Assembly (NCBI GenBank): GCA_965247175.1
Contig: OZ252006.1
Location: 3,844,001 to 3,908,000 of the forward strand
Reading direction: 5' to 3'
Length of the DNA: 64,000 nucleotides
Source: JANQMX01 sp965247175
GTDB taxonomy: Bacteria; Pseudomonadota; Alphaproteobacteria; Kiloniellales; DSM-21159
The notes under the pieces are model-generated. The model was not told where the DNA came from and did no database searches. It was given only the letters and a program-made list of their open reading frames with translations. A program made the position numbers and the translations under genes. How positions within the stretch are numbered: the stretch's first letter is position 1; each line of letters opens with the position of its first letter. Shown here piece by piece: positions 34,190 to 45,231 of this stretch.

Positions 34190-34249
34190 ATGCCAGTTCT
34201 TGGGGGCCCGTCATGCTGGAGGAGAGCGCCGACGGCACCGTCCCTCCGG

Positions 34250-34361
34250 CTGTCATCCCGGCCAAGGGCGAAGCACGCGAGCCGGGATCCATTCATCAGC
34301 CCGCGCCGAGCGGCGACATGGACCCCGGATGTCGCCTCTGACGAGGCTCCTCCGGGCTGAT
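34250..34361. repeat. Intergenic dispersed palindromic repeat (copy 2)
   Basis: TGTCATCCCGGCCAAGGGCG (34251 on) pairs with CGCGAGCCGGGATCCATTCA to form one palindrome. It is followed by CATGGACCCCGGATGTCGCC and GACGAGGCTCCTCCGGG, a second half-element also present inverted at 39653-39753. The whole stretch between the zeta-like gene and lysR holds no gene. Confidence 0.75.
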
Positions 34362-34389
34362 GATAGAGGTGAAACGCGCGAACGCGCCG

Positions 34390-35301
34390 CTACTCCGCCG
34401 TCCAGGTACGGGCGAGAGCGGTCACTTCCTCGACCAGGAAGTCGACGAAGCGCCGCACCTTGGGCGAGAGAAAGCGCCCCGGCGCATAGACGGCATAGAT
34501 GGCGCTGTCCGGTGCCGGATAGTCCGGCAAGACCACTTCCAGCCGCCCGTCGCGGATGTCCTCGCCGACCAGCCAGAGCGGCATCAGGGCGACGCCGAGG
34601 CCCGCCAGCACGGCTTCGCGCAGCGCGCCGGCGTCATTGGCCTCCAGGTTGCCGCTGACCCGGATCTGCTCGCGGCCCTGCGGCCCGTGAAACTCCCAGT
34701 CGTGCCGTTGGGCGCGGTAGGTGTAGGTCAGGCAGTTGTGGTCGAGCAGGTCGGGCGGCCGCTGGGGACGTCCGTGGGCGTCAAGATAGCTGCTGGCCGC
34801 CACCACGATGCGGCGGTTGGGCGCGAGCTTGCGGGCGATCAGGCTGGAGTCCGCCAGCTCGCCGATGCGCAGGGCGAGATCGAAGCCTTCCTCCACCAGG
34901 TCGGCAAAGCGGTCATTGAGGGTAAGATCGATCTGCACCTCGGGATTGACGTCAAGAAAGCTCGGCAGGCGCGGCGCCAGATGCATGCGCCCGAAGGCGA
35001 CGGGAACCGAGACGCGCAGCAGCCCACGGGGGTTGCCGGCCATGTCGGTCACCGCCCGTTCGGCCTCGGCCAGGTCGCCCAGGATCCGGTCTGCCCGGGC
35101 GAAGAAGGCCTGGCCCACATCGGTCAGGGAGATCTGCCGCGTGGTGCGGTTGAAGAGTCGCGCGCCCAGACGCTCCTCCAGGCGGCCGATCTGCTTGCTG
35201 ACCGCTGAGGGGGTGAGGTCGAGGCGGCGGGCGGCCGCGGAAAAGGAGCCTTCCTGCGCGACGCGCACGAAGACCGACATCTCGGAGAAGTTGCCCGTCA
35301 T
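34390..35301 (-). CDS. LysR-family transcriptional regulator
   Basis: 303-residue LTTR. N-terminal winged helix: FVRVAQEGSFSAAARRLDLT, PSAVSKQIGRLEERLGARLF, NRTTRQISLTDVG. A linker helix and a periplasmic-binding-protein-like effector domain follow (RVSVPVAFGRMHLAPRLPSF, DDFDLALRIGELADSSLIAR-like region, and LREAVLAGLGVALMPLWLVG). It belongs to the common CrgA/AaeR-like subgroup. It is divergent from a 70-residue protein gene across 131 AT-rich bases, so that gene is the natural candidate target. The effector is unknown. Confidence 0.94.
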   Translation of the reverse strand: MTGNFSEMSVFVRVAQEGSFSAAARRLDLTPSAVSKQIGRLEERLGARLFNRTTRQISLTDVGQAFFARADRILGDLAEAERAVTDMAGNPRGLLRVSVPVAFGRMHLAPRLPSFLDVNPEVQIDLTLNDRFADLVEEGFDLALRIGELADSSLIARKLAPNRRIVVAASSYLDAHGRPQRPPDLLDHNCLTYTYRAQRHDWEFHGPQGREQIRVSGNLEANDAGALREAVLAGLGVALMPLWLVGEDIRDGRLEVVLPDYPAPDSAIYAVYAPGRFLSPKVRRFVDFLVEEVTALARTWTAE

Positions 35302-35432
35302 CTTGGCGGCACTCTCATATGTGAACAGAATTCCATAATGATATGCATTCAGAGTGAATTATCAATATGTGCGAATAGTCGTAGCTTATACGGCACGTGA
35401 ATGCCTCGCAGGTTGTCGCAGGAGGACAGACC

Positions 35433-35645
35433 ATGCTGAACAGAGCCGAACACGACCGTATGACCTTCGATCATGCCTTGCCTGAGGGCTTCGAGCAGAT
35501 TGCCATGGAGGCCCACATTGCCCGCGGGCGTATGCTTCAAGCCAAGGCGATGCGGCAGGGCTTCGCCACCGCCTGGCAAAGCTTGCGGCACCTCTTCGAC
35601 TTCCGCCTGGGGCTGTCGCATCCGGCGAAGGCCGATCACGCCTGA
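35433..35645 (+). CDS. Small conserved-looking protein divergent from LysR
   Basis: 70-residue product from ATG 35433 with GGAGG seven bases upstream, a strong ribosome site that overrules the earlier in-frame GTG. MLNRAEHDRMTFDHALPEGF is followed by a helical, Met/Ala/Arg-rich stretch IAMEAHIARGRMLQAKAMRQ and a Phe-rich end. It resembles the short helical proteins found beside LysR genes in alphaproteobacteria. I cannot name the family. Its last 10 bases overlap the end of the convergent transporter gene. Confidence 0.65.
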   Translation: MLNRAEHDRMTFDHALPEGFEQIAMEAHIARGRMLQAKAMRQGFATAWQSLRHLFDFRLGLSHPAKADHA

Positions 35646-36928
35646 TGTGGTGGGGCGGGCTCGCGGCCGCCGGCCTTGATCGGCAGCAGCAGGATAAGCC
35701 CGGCCAAGAAGAGCACCAGGATGGTCGCCATGCCCCAGCGCTGGCTGTCGGCCAAGACCGTCACCGTCCCGACCAGGAAAGGTCCGAGAAAGGCGGTGAT
35801 GCGCCCGGAGAGGGCGTAGAGCCCGAAGATCTCGGCGGTGAGGTGGGGCGGCGCCATCAGCGCCATCATGCTGCGGCTCGCCGCCTGGGCCGGGCCGACG
35901 AAGATGCCGAGCGCGCAGCCCAGGACATAGAACCAGACCTTATCCTCGATCAGCAGCAGCGCGCCGCCCAGGATGAAGAGCGCGCTGACCGAGATCACGA
36001 TGGTTCGCTTGGCGCCGAACCAGTTGTCGATCCAGGCGAAGCCGAACGCGCCAAGCCCTGCGAAGACGTTGAGCAGCAGAGCGAAGATCAGGATCTCCTC
36101 GGTATCCATGCCGAAGGTGCCCGCTGCATAGATGCCGCCGAACTGGAAGAGGGTGTTGAGACCGTCGGTGTAGAGCATCCGGGCCAGCAGGTAGCGCGGG
36201 ATAGGGCCGAAGCCGCGGAAGCTCTTCAAGGTCTTCCAAAGGGTGCCGAGGCCGACCGAGACCGCCTCATGCAGCGGCTTGTGGCTGCGCGGCTGATCGG
36301 GGGTGAAGAGGAACATCGGCAGCGCGAAGATCATGAACCAGATGGCGACGAAGGGCCCGGTGGCGCGCACCTGCTCGGCGGTCGATTTGTCGAGGCCGAA
36401 CAGCGGCGGATCCGCCTGCACCAGCAGCACCAGGCAGAGCCCGAGACAGGCCAGGCCGCCGGCATAGCCGCAGGCCCAGGCCCAACCTGAGACCAGGCCA
36501 ACCCGGTGGCGCTGCACCAGGCCGGGCAGCATGGCGTTGTAGAACACGGTCGCCACCTCGAATCCGAAGTTGGCGATGCCGACCAGAAGCATCGCCCGGA
36601 TGGCGTCCTCGGCTTCCGGCATCACCGTCCAGAGGGCGAAGCCGGAGACGACGCAGACCACCGAGAAGCCGAAGATCCAGGGCTTGCGCGGCCCGTTCTG
36701 GTCGGCAATGGCGCCGAGGATGGGGCTGACGACGGCGATGGCCAGGCCGGACAGGCTCAGCGTCCAGCCCCACCAGGCGGTGCCCGTCTCCTCGTTCGGG
36801 GCGATGGCGGTGGTGAAGTAGACGGCAAAGACGAAGGTGATGATGACGGTGGGAAAAGCGGAGTTGGCCCAGTCATAGAGGCACCAAGCGGCGAGGGCGC
36901 GCCTGCTGACGGGTTGGCTTTCGCTCAT
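35636..36928 (-). CDS. UMF1-family MFS transporter
   Basis: 430-residue major facilitator with about twelve hydrophobic helices. The N-terminal AAWCLYDWANSAFPTVIITF is the hallmark of the UMF1/Atg22-like group, whose fungal members export amino acids from the vacuole. Other segments: VVSPILGAIADQNGPRKPWI (MFS motif A region), IANFGFEVATVFYNAMLPGL, and a central GLGTLWKTLKSFRGFGPIPR loop. Bacterial substrates are unknown. The ATG at 36928 has a GGAGCGCC stretch upstream. It converges on the small LysR-linked gene. Confidence 0.9.
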   Translation of the reverse strand: MSESQPVSRRALAAWCLYDWANSAFPTVIITFVFAVYFTTAIAPNEETGTAWWGWTLSLSGLAIAVVSPILGAIADQNGPRKPWIFGFSVVCVVSGFALWTVMPEAEDAIRAMLLVGIANFGFEVATVFYNAMLPGLVQRHRVGLVSGWAWACGYAGGLACLGLCLVLLVQADPPLFGLDKSTAEQVRATGPFVAIWFMIFALPMFLFTPDQPRSHKPLHEAVSVGLGTLWKTLKSFRGFGPIPRYLLARMLYTDGLNTLFQFGGIYAAGTFGMDTEEILIFALLLNVFAGLGAFGFAWIDNWFGAKRTIVISVSALFILGGALLLIEDKVWFYVLGCALGIFVGPAQAASRSMMALMAPPHLTAEIFGLYALSGRITAFLGPFLVGTVTVLADSQRWGMATILVLFLAGLILLLPIKAGGREPAPPHQA

Positions 36929-37092
36929 GGGCGCTCCTGCTCACCGGTTGCCGAAGGGGGCTGCGGAGGACGATCCGTGGCGCACAATCCGAGCTTTCCA
37001 CGGCGCCGACAAGACTTGTATTTCTGCCACAGCGGCGTGAGCCGCGCTCGGCCGGCAGAGGACCGGGCCAACCGCAGCGAAGAGGCGCCCTC

Positions 37093-37407
37093 ATGATCGT
37101 CACGACCACGGATAGCTTGGAAGGCAGGCGTATCGTCCAGTACCTCGGCGTCGTCTCGGGCGACTGCATCATCGGTGCAAACTTTCTCAAGGACTTCTTC
37201 GCCCGGGTGCGCGACGTGGTCGGCGGGCGCGTCGGCAGCTACGAGAACGTGGTGCGGGACGCCAAGACCAACGCCGTCGAGGACATGGTGGAGATGGCCG
37301 AGAAGATGGGCGCCAACGCCGTGGTCGGGGTCGATCTCGACTACGAAGCCATCGGGGAATCCATGCTGATGGTCAGCGTCAACGGCACGGCGGTAATACT
37401 CGAATAA
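37093..37407 (+). CDS. ybjQ: YbjQ-family (DUF74) protein
   Basis: 104-residue cytosolic protein of the YbjQ/DUF74 family, which forms pentamers of a small alpha/beta fold and is sometimes annotated as heavy-metal binding. Seen: VTTTDSLEGRRIVQYLGVVS, GANFLKDFFARVRDVVGGRV, SYENVVRDAKTNAVEDM and the family core AEKMGANAVVGVDLDYE. Function is not established. It lies 4 bases before the first adenine methyltransferase gene on the same strand, so the three may share a transcript. Confidence 0.93.
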   Translation: MIVTTTDSLEGRRIVQYLGVVSGDCIIGANFLKDFFARVRDVVGGRVGSYENVVRDAKTNAVEDMVEMAEKMGANAVVGVDLDYEAIGESMLMVSVNGTAVILE

Positions 37408-37411
37408 CGCC

Positions 37412-38254
37412 GTGGCTGTCCTCGAAGCGGTCGACGGCGCGTCGGAGGCGCCGGCAGCGCGGCCCGTGCTGAAATGGGCCGGCGGCAAGCAACAGCTTCT
37501 ACCGCAGCTCCTGTCCCGAATTCCGAAAACGTACGGCCGCTATATCGAGCCCTTCTTCGGTGGCGGTGCTTTGTTCTTCGCCTTGGTGCCAAAGAAGGCC
37601 GTCATCTCGGACTCGAACGCCGAAATCATCAATCTCTACAGGCATTTGGCTAAAGACGCCGGTGCCGTGATCGCGGCCATGGACGGCCATGCGTACAACG
37701 AGACGCACTTCTATAGCGTACGTGCGCAAGCTTTTGACGATTTGTCGCCGATCGAGGCCGCCGCGCGTACGCTCTACCTCAATCGGAGCTGCTTCAACGG
37801 GCTCTATCGGGTCAACCGGCAGGGGGCCTTCAACGTGCCCTTCGGCCGCTACGACAATCCACGGCTCTGCGATCCAGAGGGGCTGGAGGCCGCCGGCCGG
37901 GCCTTGGCCGCGGCCGAGATCCTCTGCGCCGATTATCTGGAGGTTTTGGCGGAACAAGCACGGCCGGGCGACTTCGTCTATCTCGACCCGCCTTATCTGC
38001 CGGCTGGGGGCTACGCCGACTTCAAGCGCTATACCAAGGAGCAGTTTCGCGAGGCCGATCATCGGGCGCTGGCCGAGGAGGTCCGCCGCCTGGCGTCGCT
38101 CGGCTGCCACGTCCTGCTGAGCAACGCCAAGCACCCCCTGGTGTGGGAGCTCTACGGCGACTTCGACATCGAGGTGGTGCCCGCCCGGCGCAACATCTCC
38201 TCCCGCGCCGCGACCCGCCGCGGCGAGGAGGTCATCGTCACCGTCGCGCCCTGA
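37412..38254 (+). CDS. Dam-type (D12 class) DNA N6-adenine methyltransferase, first of a tandem pair
   Basis: 280 residues from GTG 37412. D12-class adenine methyltransferase: N-terminal LKWAGGKQQLLPQLLSRIP, motif I FFGGGALFFALV, the recognition-domain segment FYSVRAQAFDDLSPIEAAAR with LYLNRSCFNGLYRVNRQGAF, and catalytic DPPYLPAGGYADFKRYT. The order is that of Dam and type II alpha-class enzymes. The target sequence cannot be read. Its stop is 5 bases before a second, different D12 methyltransferase; no restriction endonuclease gene is seen next to them. GC content drops a little near the 5' end (about 37,480-37,760), hinting at transfer. Confidence 0.92.
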   Translation: MAVLEAVDGASEAPAARPVLKWAGGKQQLLPQLLSRIPKTYGRYIEPFFGGGALFFALVPKKAVISDSNAEIINLYRHLAKDAGAVIAAMDGHAYNETHFYSVRAQAFDDLSPIEAAARTLYLNRSCFNGLYRVNRQGAFNVPFGRYDNPRLCDPEGLEAAGRALAAAEILCADYLEVLAEQARPGDFVYLDPPYLPAGGYADFKRYTKEQFREADHRALAEEVRRLASLGCHVLLSNAKHPLVWELYGDFDIEVVPARRNISSRAATRRGEEVIVTVAP

Positions 38255-38259
38255 CAGCC

Positions 38260-39309
38260 ATGCCGCTCGACAGCCCCCAAGCCGCAAACGATCAGCTCAC
38301 GCGCTTTCCGCCGACCCGCTACATGGGCTCCAAGGAAAAGCTGCTGGGGCCGATCTGGGAATTGGCGAGTGGCGTGCCGCACGACAGCGTGCTCGATCTC
38401 TTCTCCGGCTCCGGCGCCGTGGCCTACCTCTTCAAGACGCAAGGCAAGGCCGTGATCGCCAACGACTACATGGCCATGGCCCGCACCGTCGCCCGCGCGA
38501 CCCTGGTCAACAGCCGGGTCACGCTCACCGATGCCGATCTCGATCGTCTGCTGAGCGACCACCCGAACCCCGACGGCTTCGTCGCCCGACACTTCACGGG
38601 GCTCTATTTCAGCGACGCGGAGAACCACCGCATCGATCATGCCCGCGCGCAAATCGCCGATCTGGACAGCGCCGACGCACGAGCGCTGGCCATGGCGGCG
38701 CTCATTCGGGCCTGCATGAAGAAACGGCCGCGCGGCATCTTCACCTATACCGGGCGGCGCTACGACGATGGCCGGCGCGACCTGCGCCTCAGCTTGGAAG
38801 CGCAATTCCGCGAGCAGGCGGCGCTGTTGAACGCAGCCGTCTTCGACAACGGCCGCAGCCACCGCGCGCTCTGCGCGGACGCCATGCAGGTCATGACACA
38901 GGCGGACCTGGTCTACATCGACCCGCCCTACTTCTCGCCCCTTTCGGACAACGAGTACGTTCGGCGCTATCACTTCCTGGAGGGCCTGGCGCGCGGATGG
39001 CGCGGCGTGGAGATGCAGTGGCACACCAAGACGCGGAAGTTCCGCAGCTATCCCACACCCTTCTCGAGCCGGGCCGGGGCTTGCGCCGCCTTCGACCGCT
39101 TGTTCCGGCGGCACCGGGACTCCACCATTCTGGTCTCCTACGCCTCCAATGCTCAGCCGACCAAGGAGAAGCTGTTGGCGCTGCTCAAGCGCCACAAGCG
39201 GCACGTCGAGCTGGTGGAGGTCGACCACCGTTACTCCTTCGCGACCCAGGGCGAGACGGCCAGCGCGATCAAGAACGGTGTGCGCGAGTACCTCTTTCTC
39301 GGCCGATAA
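38260..39309 (+). CDS. D12-class DNA N6-adenine methyltransferase, second of a tandem pair
   Basis: 349 residues from ATG 38260. N-terminal TRYMGSKEKLLGPIWELASG, motif I DLFSGSGAVAYLFKTQGKAV with NDYMAMARTVAR, an insert with CMKKRPRGIFTYTGRRYDDG, and catalytic DPPYFSPLSDNEYVRRYHFL. It is only distantly similar to the preceding methyltransferase. Tandem unlike adenine methyltransferases are typical of type IIS systems with asymmetric sites, where each enzyme modifies one strand. No nuclease is seen; the only downstream frame is a 47-codon basic peptide. Orphan status would make it an epigenetic or anti-restriction pair. Confidence 0.9.
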   Translation: MPLDSPQAANDQLTRFPPTRYMGSKEKLLGPIWELASGVPHDSVLDLFSGSGAVAYLFKTQGKAVIANDYMAMARTVARATLVNSRVTLTDADLDRLLSDHPNPDGFVARHFTGLYFSDAENHRIDHARAQIADLDSADARALAMAALIRACMKKRPRGIFTYTGRRYDDGRRDLRLSLEAQFREQAALLNAAVFDNGRSHRALCADAMQVMTQADLVYIDPPYFSPLSDNEYVRRYHFLEGLARGWRGVEMQWHTKTRKFRSYPTPFSSRAGACAAFDRLFRRHRDSTILVSYASNAQPTKEKLLALLKRHKRHVELVEVDHRYSFATQGETASAIKNGVREYLFLGR

Positions 39310-39413
39310 GCGGAAAATCCGCAGCTTTCTCGCAGGTTTGTGAGGCCCCTCACAGCATCGGGCGCCCGTTAGGGTTAAATCACACTCAACACCACGATGC
39401 TGAGGCGGGACAG

Positions 39414-39557
39414 ATGTTTGGGAAAAGCAGGAGCAAGAACGGGACGACAGGCACGCAACGCCTGCTGCTGACCGCCAGGGAACGTCCGCAGGTCCGGCGC
39501 GGTATCGGCTGGATGTTCGGCCGCCGCAATCCCTTCACTTTGATCTTCGGCGCCTAG
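39414..39557 (+). CDS. Possible small basic protein
   Basis: 47-codon frame from ATG 39414 with GAGGCGGGA upstream at good spacing. MFGKSRSKNGTTGTQRLLLT is followed by an Arg-rich and Phe/Gly-rich end. It lies 105 bases after the second adenine methyltransferase. The ribosome site and composition (net strongly basic) make it plausible, but there is no homology signal by eye and no conserved motif, so it may be spurious. Confidence 0.3.
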   Translation: MFGKSRSKNGTTGTQRLLLTARERPQVRRGIGWMFGRRNPFTLIFGA

Positions 39558-39652
39558 CGCTTCCCTTCGATCTGCCTGCTCCGAGTAGCACGGCATCCTC
39601 CACCCGGCATGTCGCTCGAAGGTGTTGGAATAGCCCGCCTACAATCCTCTTT

Positions 39653-39753
39653 TGTCACCCCGGAGGAGCCTCGTCAGAGGTGACATCCGGGGTCTATCGA
39701 AAGACCTGGCGCGGGCCGTGGAATGGACCCCGGCTCGCAGGCCGGGGTGACAT
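39653..39753. repeat. Intergenic dispersed palindromic repeat (copy 3)
   Basis: Two opposed half-elements: TGTCACCCCGGAGGAGCCTC with TGACATCCGGGGTC, and, 40 bases on, GAATGGACCCCGGCTCGCAG with GCCGGGGTGACATT. The ends mirror each other. The region 39558-39822 holds no gene beyond this. Confidence 0.75.
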
Positions 39754-39822
39754 TCGGAATTGCTGCGCGGCCGCAGCGCTAAGGCCGTTTCTTTCAACCG
39801 ATTCGCCGGGTAACTACGCGCC

Positions 39823-40596
39823 ATGACCGACGAGGCGCGACTCTTCGAAATCTTCCTGGACATTCAGCGCGGCTTGCCGCGGCAAGGCCCTGGCTGCGCC
39901 GAGGCGACCCGCGAGGCGCTGGCGCTCTGCGGCGAGCTGCCCGATGGGCTGAGCGTCCTCGACGTGGGTTGTGGCCCCGGCCTGCAGAGCATGACCTTGG
40001 CCCAGGCGCTGGACAGTCGCCTCGGGCGACCCATCGCGGCGCTCGACAAGCACGGCGAGTATCTGACGCAGCTCAAGGCAAGTAGCGCGGCGCGGGGGCT
40101 CGGCGCGCAGATCGCGCCGATGCAGGGCGACATGGCCGCGCTGCCCTTCGGCGAGGCAAGTTTCGATCTCATTTGGTCGGAGGGCGCCGCTTACATCATG
40201 GGCTTTGCCGATGCCTTTACCGCCTGGCGGCCGCTGCTGCGGCCTGGGGGCTGCGTCGCGGTGACCGAGCTGACCTGGCTGGTGGCGGAGCCGCCCGAGG
40301 AGGCCGCCCGCTTCTTCGCCGAAGAGTATCCGGCCATGACCGACGTCCCGACCAATCTGGCGAGCCTACAGGCCGCCGGCTACGAGGTGCTCGGGCACTT
40401 CACCCTGCCCGATGCGGCTTGGTGGACCGACTACTACAGCCCGCTGGAAGCGAAGCTGCCGGCGCTCCGCGCCCGCTATGCCGAGGACGCGGCAGCCCGC
40501 AATGTCCTCGCCGTCAGCCAGCGGGAAATCGAGATGCGCCGCCGCTACCCCGACAGCTACGGCTACGTCTTCTTCGTCGGCCGCAAAACGGGCTAG
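39823..40596 (+). CDS. Class I SAM-dependent methyltransferase
   Basis: 257 residues from ATG 39823. Rossmann-type SAM binding with motif I LSVLDVGCGPGLQSMTLAQA, GDMAALPFGEASFDLIWSEG after the acidic loop, and GGCVAVTELTWLVAEPPEE. C-terminal half (YPAMTDVPTNLASLQAAGYE, LPDAAWWTDYYSPLEAKLPA) resembles the MerR-linked or sarcosine-type small-molecule methyltransferases. Substrate unknown. It stands alone between two repeat-rich gaps on the + strand. Confidence 0.88.
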   Translation: MTDEARLFEIFLDIQRGLPRQGPGCAEATREALALCGELPDGLSVLDVGCGPGLQSMTLAQALDSRLGRPIAALDKHGEYLTQLKASSAARGLGAQIAPMQGDMAALPFGEASFDLIWSEGAAYIMGFADAFTAWRPLLRPGGCVAVTELTWLVAEPPEEAARFFAEEYPAMTDVPTNLASLQAAGYEVLGHFTLPDAAWWTDYYSPLEAKLPALRARYAEDAAARNVLAVSQREIEMRRRYPDSYGYVFFVGRKTG

Positions 40597-40992
40597 GCCG
40601 CCCGAGGAGCTTTCACAGGTCGTCACCGGACAGCTTAGTCTCGCACCGTACCCATGGCTGGATTCTCGGGCCTTCGCCGCGCAGAAGGGCTTCGGCCCCG
40701 CTGGCGGGTCTCGCCGCGTTGCGGCTCGCCCAAGAATGACGTTGAGAAAAAGACCGCGGACGCCGCCGCACCACAGACTGTCACCCCGGACTTGATCCGG
40801 GGTCCATTCATCGGCCTGCGCGGGACGTCGTCGTAGGGCACCGCTGTGGCGGCTACCCGGCTCCTCGTTTCACAGCCGCGCCTGCTCGGTCCATGGATCC
40901 CGGCTCGCGGGCTCCGCCCTTGGCCGGGATGACAGTCATTGGATCGTCATCCCTCGTACGGCTCCACTCGGCAGAGGGGCCGGTCTTGACCG
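40597..40992. repeat. Repeat-filled intergenic region (copy 4 plus a related element)
   Basis: Nearly 400 bases without a gene. From 40655 to 40740 a loose inverted element runs from GGATTCTCGGGCC to GCCCAAGAATGACG. At 40779-40826 lies CTGTCACCCCGGACTTGATC with CGGGGTCCATTCATCGGCC. At 40889-40936 the counterpart TCCATGGATCCCGGCTCGCG ends in CTTGGCCGGGATGACAGT. These are the same half-elements as in the other three copies. Confidence 0.75.
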
Positions 40993-41451
40993 CTAGACGG
41001 TCTCCGCCGGCGCCATGCCCTTGGCGGTCAATTCCTCGATGGCCTTTTCGCTCTTCTCCAGTCCGTCGAGGCCCATGCCGCGCAGCACGTTGGGGGCTTT
41101 GGTGAACTGGATGTTCGTGTAGCCGACAATCTCGATGCGGTTTCCCCAAGGGTCGAGGAAATCTAGGAAGGGCCCTTCGAGAGGCTCGATGCCCAGTTCG
41201 TCCAGCCGCTGCCGCACGGCTTCCTTGTCGTCGACCACCAGACCGAAGTGGCGCTCGTCGTCGGCCGCCTGGCGCCGTCCCTTGGAGAGGGCGAGGAACT
41301 GGTCGCCCAGATCGATGAAGGCCATGCTCTCGCTCTTGCCGCGCAGGGTGAAGTCGAAGATCTCGCCATAGAAGGCCAGAGCTTCTTCGATGTCGCCCAC
41401 TTCCAGCGCCACATGGTTGAAGCCCAGGGCGCGTGCTTTCTTGCCGCTCAT
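40993..41451 (-). CDS. VOC-superfamily (glyoxalase-like) protein
   Basis: 152-residue vicinal oxygen chelate protein: GFNHVALEVGDIEEALAFYG (metal His and paired strand), EIFDFTLRGKSESMAFIDLG, HFGLVVDDKEAVRQRLDELG and DPWGNRIEIVGY with the family Glu/His-type end. The C-terminal tail (LRGMGLDGLEKSEKAIEELT) is helical and extra to the core. Retained His and Glu positions suggest a true metal enzyme, but the substrate cannot be told. The neighbouring methyltransferase starts 93 bases upstream of its start on the same strand. Confidence 0.86.
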   Translation of the reverse strand: MSGKKARALGFNHVALEVGDIEEALAFYGEIFDFTLRGKSESMAFIDLGDQFLALSKGRRQAADDERHFGLVVDDKEAVRQRLDELGIEPLEGPFLDFLDPWGNRIEIVGYTNIQFTKAPNVLRGMGLDGLEKSEKAIEELTAKGMAPAETV

Positions 41452-41543
41452 GTTGCTGCTCCTATTAGTAAAGCAATTGCTTTATAATATGGCGAGACGA
41501 TGGGCTCTGCCAAGCCGCGTGTCGGGCGCGGCGGTGAACAAAC

Positions 41544-42179
41544 TCACAGAAGGCGATAGGCCAGCACCTGGTTGGTGATATGCGCCTTCTCCGGCACCTC
41601 GGCGAAGACCGAATAGACGGCGCATTCGCCCTCCCGGCGCCAGATGCCGCGCGCCTCAAGCTCGTCGGCCTTGGCCAAATAAGCATCGCCCTTGCCCTCG
41701 TCGCAGCGGATGCTGAAGACGACCTGGCCGCCAGGCCGCACCACGCGGCAGATCTCTTCGAAGCTCTCGGCCGGGGCGTGCTGGGCGGTGAAGACGCCGG
41801 CGGCCACGGCAGTGGCGAAGCTGCGGTCGGGAAAGTCGAGGCGCTCGCCCAAGGCCATCTTGCGCAGGTCCGTGTAGGCACCGCGGTCCCTGGCCTTCGC
41901 CAACATGCCCTCGCTGATGTCGAAGCCGGAGATGGGGCCATAGCCGAACCAGGAGAGCCACTGGCCCAAGCGCCCAGTTCCGGCGCCACAGTCCAGCAAG
42001 GGGCCGGCGTCCGGTGCCACATGGCGGCAGACCAGGGCGATCACCGCGGTCGGCGCGCCATGACCAAGCGCCGTCAGGTCGTCGTCGTAGCTCGCCGACC
42101 AATCGTCATAGACGGCGGCCAGCTCTTCGGGGGATTGGGCCCGATAGACCGCGTCGAGATGCTTCTGCGAGTTGGTCAT
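41544..42179 (-). CDS. Class I SAM-dependent methyltransferase, METTL27-like
   Basis: 211 residues from ATG 42179. N-terminal AVYRAQSPEELAAVYDDWSA with YDDDLTALGH, the SAM-binding PLLDCGAGTGRLGQWLSWFG, DISEGMLAKARDRGAYTDL, and FEEICRVVRPGGQVVFSI. The YDxWAxxYD-type N-terminus is the pattern of the METTL27/WBSCR27-like family, whose physiological substrate is unknown. It is divergent from acnA across 273 bases. Confidence 0.86.
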   Translation of the reverse strand: MTNSQKHLDAVYRAQSPEELAAVYDDWSASYDDDLTALGHGAPTAVIALVCRHVAPDAGPLLDCGAGTGRLGQWLSWFGYGPISGFDISEGMLAKARDRGAYTDLRKMALGERLDFPDRSFATAVAAGVFTAQHAPAESFEEICRVVRPGGQVVFSIRCDEGKGDAYLAKADELEARGIWRREGECAVYSVFAEVPEKAHITNQVLAYRLL

Positions 42180-42452
42180 GCTTGACGCGCTCCTTTCAAA
42201 GTCTCGCCCTCTCGCTCTTGCCTAGAGGGCATCACTGGACCTATTTATAACCCATAATCCCTACCCCGCGGACTCGGTCGCAACCCTGTCGCGGGGCGCA
42301 GATCGGGTTCCGGGCGGGAATGCCGCCGTTGGCGTCAATCCTCGCGTGAACCAGCAGCACGGCTGTGATATCTGCGCCCGAACGATAGGCCTGCGGCGTC
42401 ATCGCCTTCTCCAAATTCGGCGTGCCGACAGGTCAAGCATGGAGAAGACACG
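42180..42452. other. Intergenic region between methyltransferase and acnA
   Basis: 273 bases without a gene. The left part has CTATTTATAACCCATAATC (about 42240-42258), AT-rich and well placed as a -10 region for either divergent gene. GGAGAAG just before the acnA ATG is its ribosome site. No riboswitch or clear operator was recognised. Confidence 0.4.
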
Positions 42453-45131
<2,679 letters not shown>

Positions 45132-45151
45132 CCCCACAGACTGCTAGGCGA

Positions 45152-45177
45152 GCCCGGAACTGCGTGCAGTTCCGGGC
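45152..45177 (+). terminator. Hairpin after acnA
   Basis: GCCCGGAACTG (45152-45162) and CAGTTCCGGGC (45167-45177) form a perfect 11-bp GC-rich stem with a CGTG loop, 20 bases after the acnA stop. There is no immediate T run, but TTTTTC occurs at 45205-45210. Probably a transcription terminator or 3' stabiliser. Confidence 0.65.
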
Positions 45178-45231
45178 CGCGAGACGTGGCAGCCGGGATT
45201 TAAGTTTTTCTTAGGCGCCTTCGGCGCTGCA

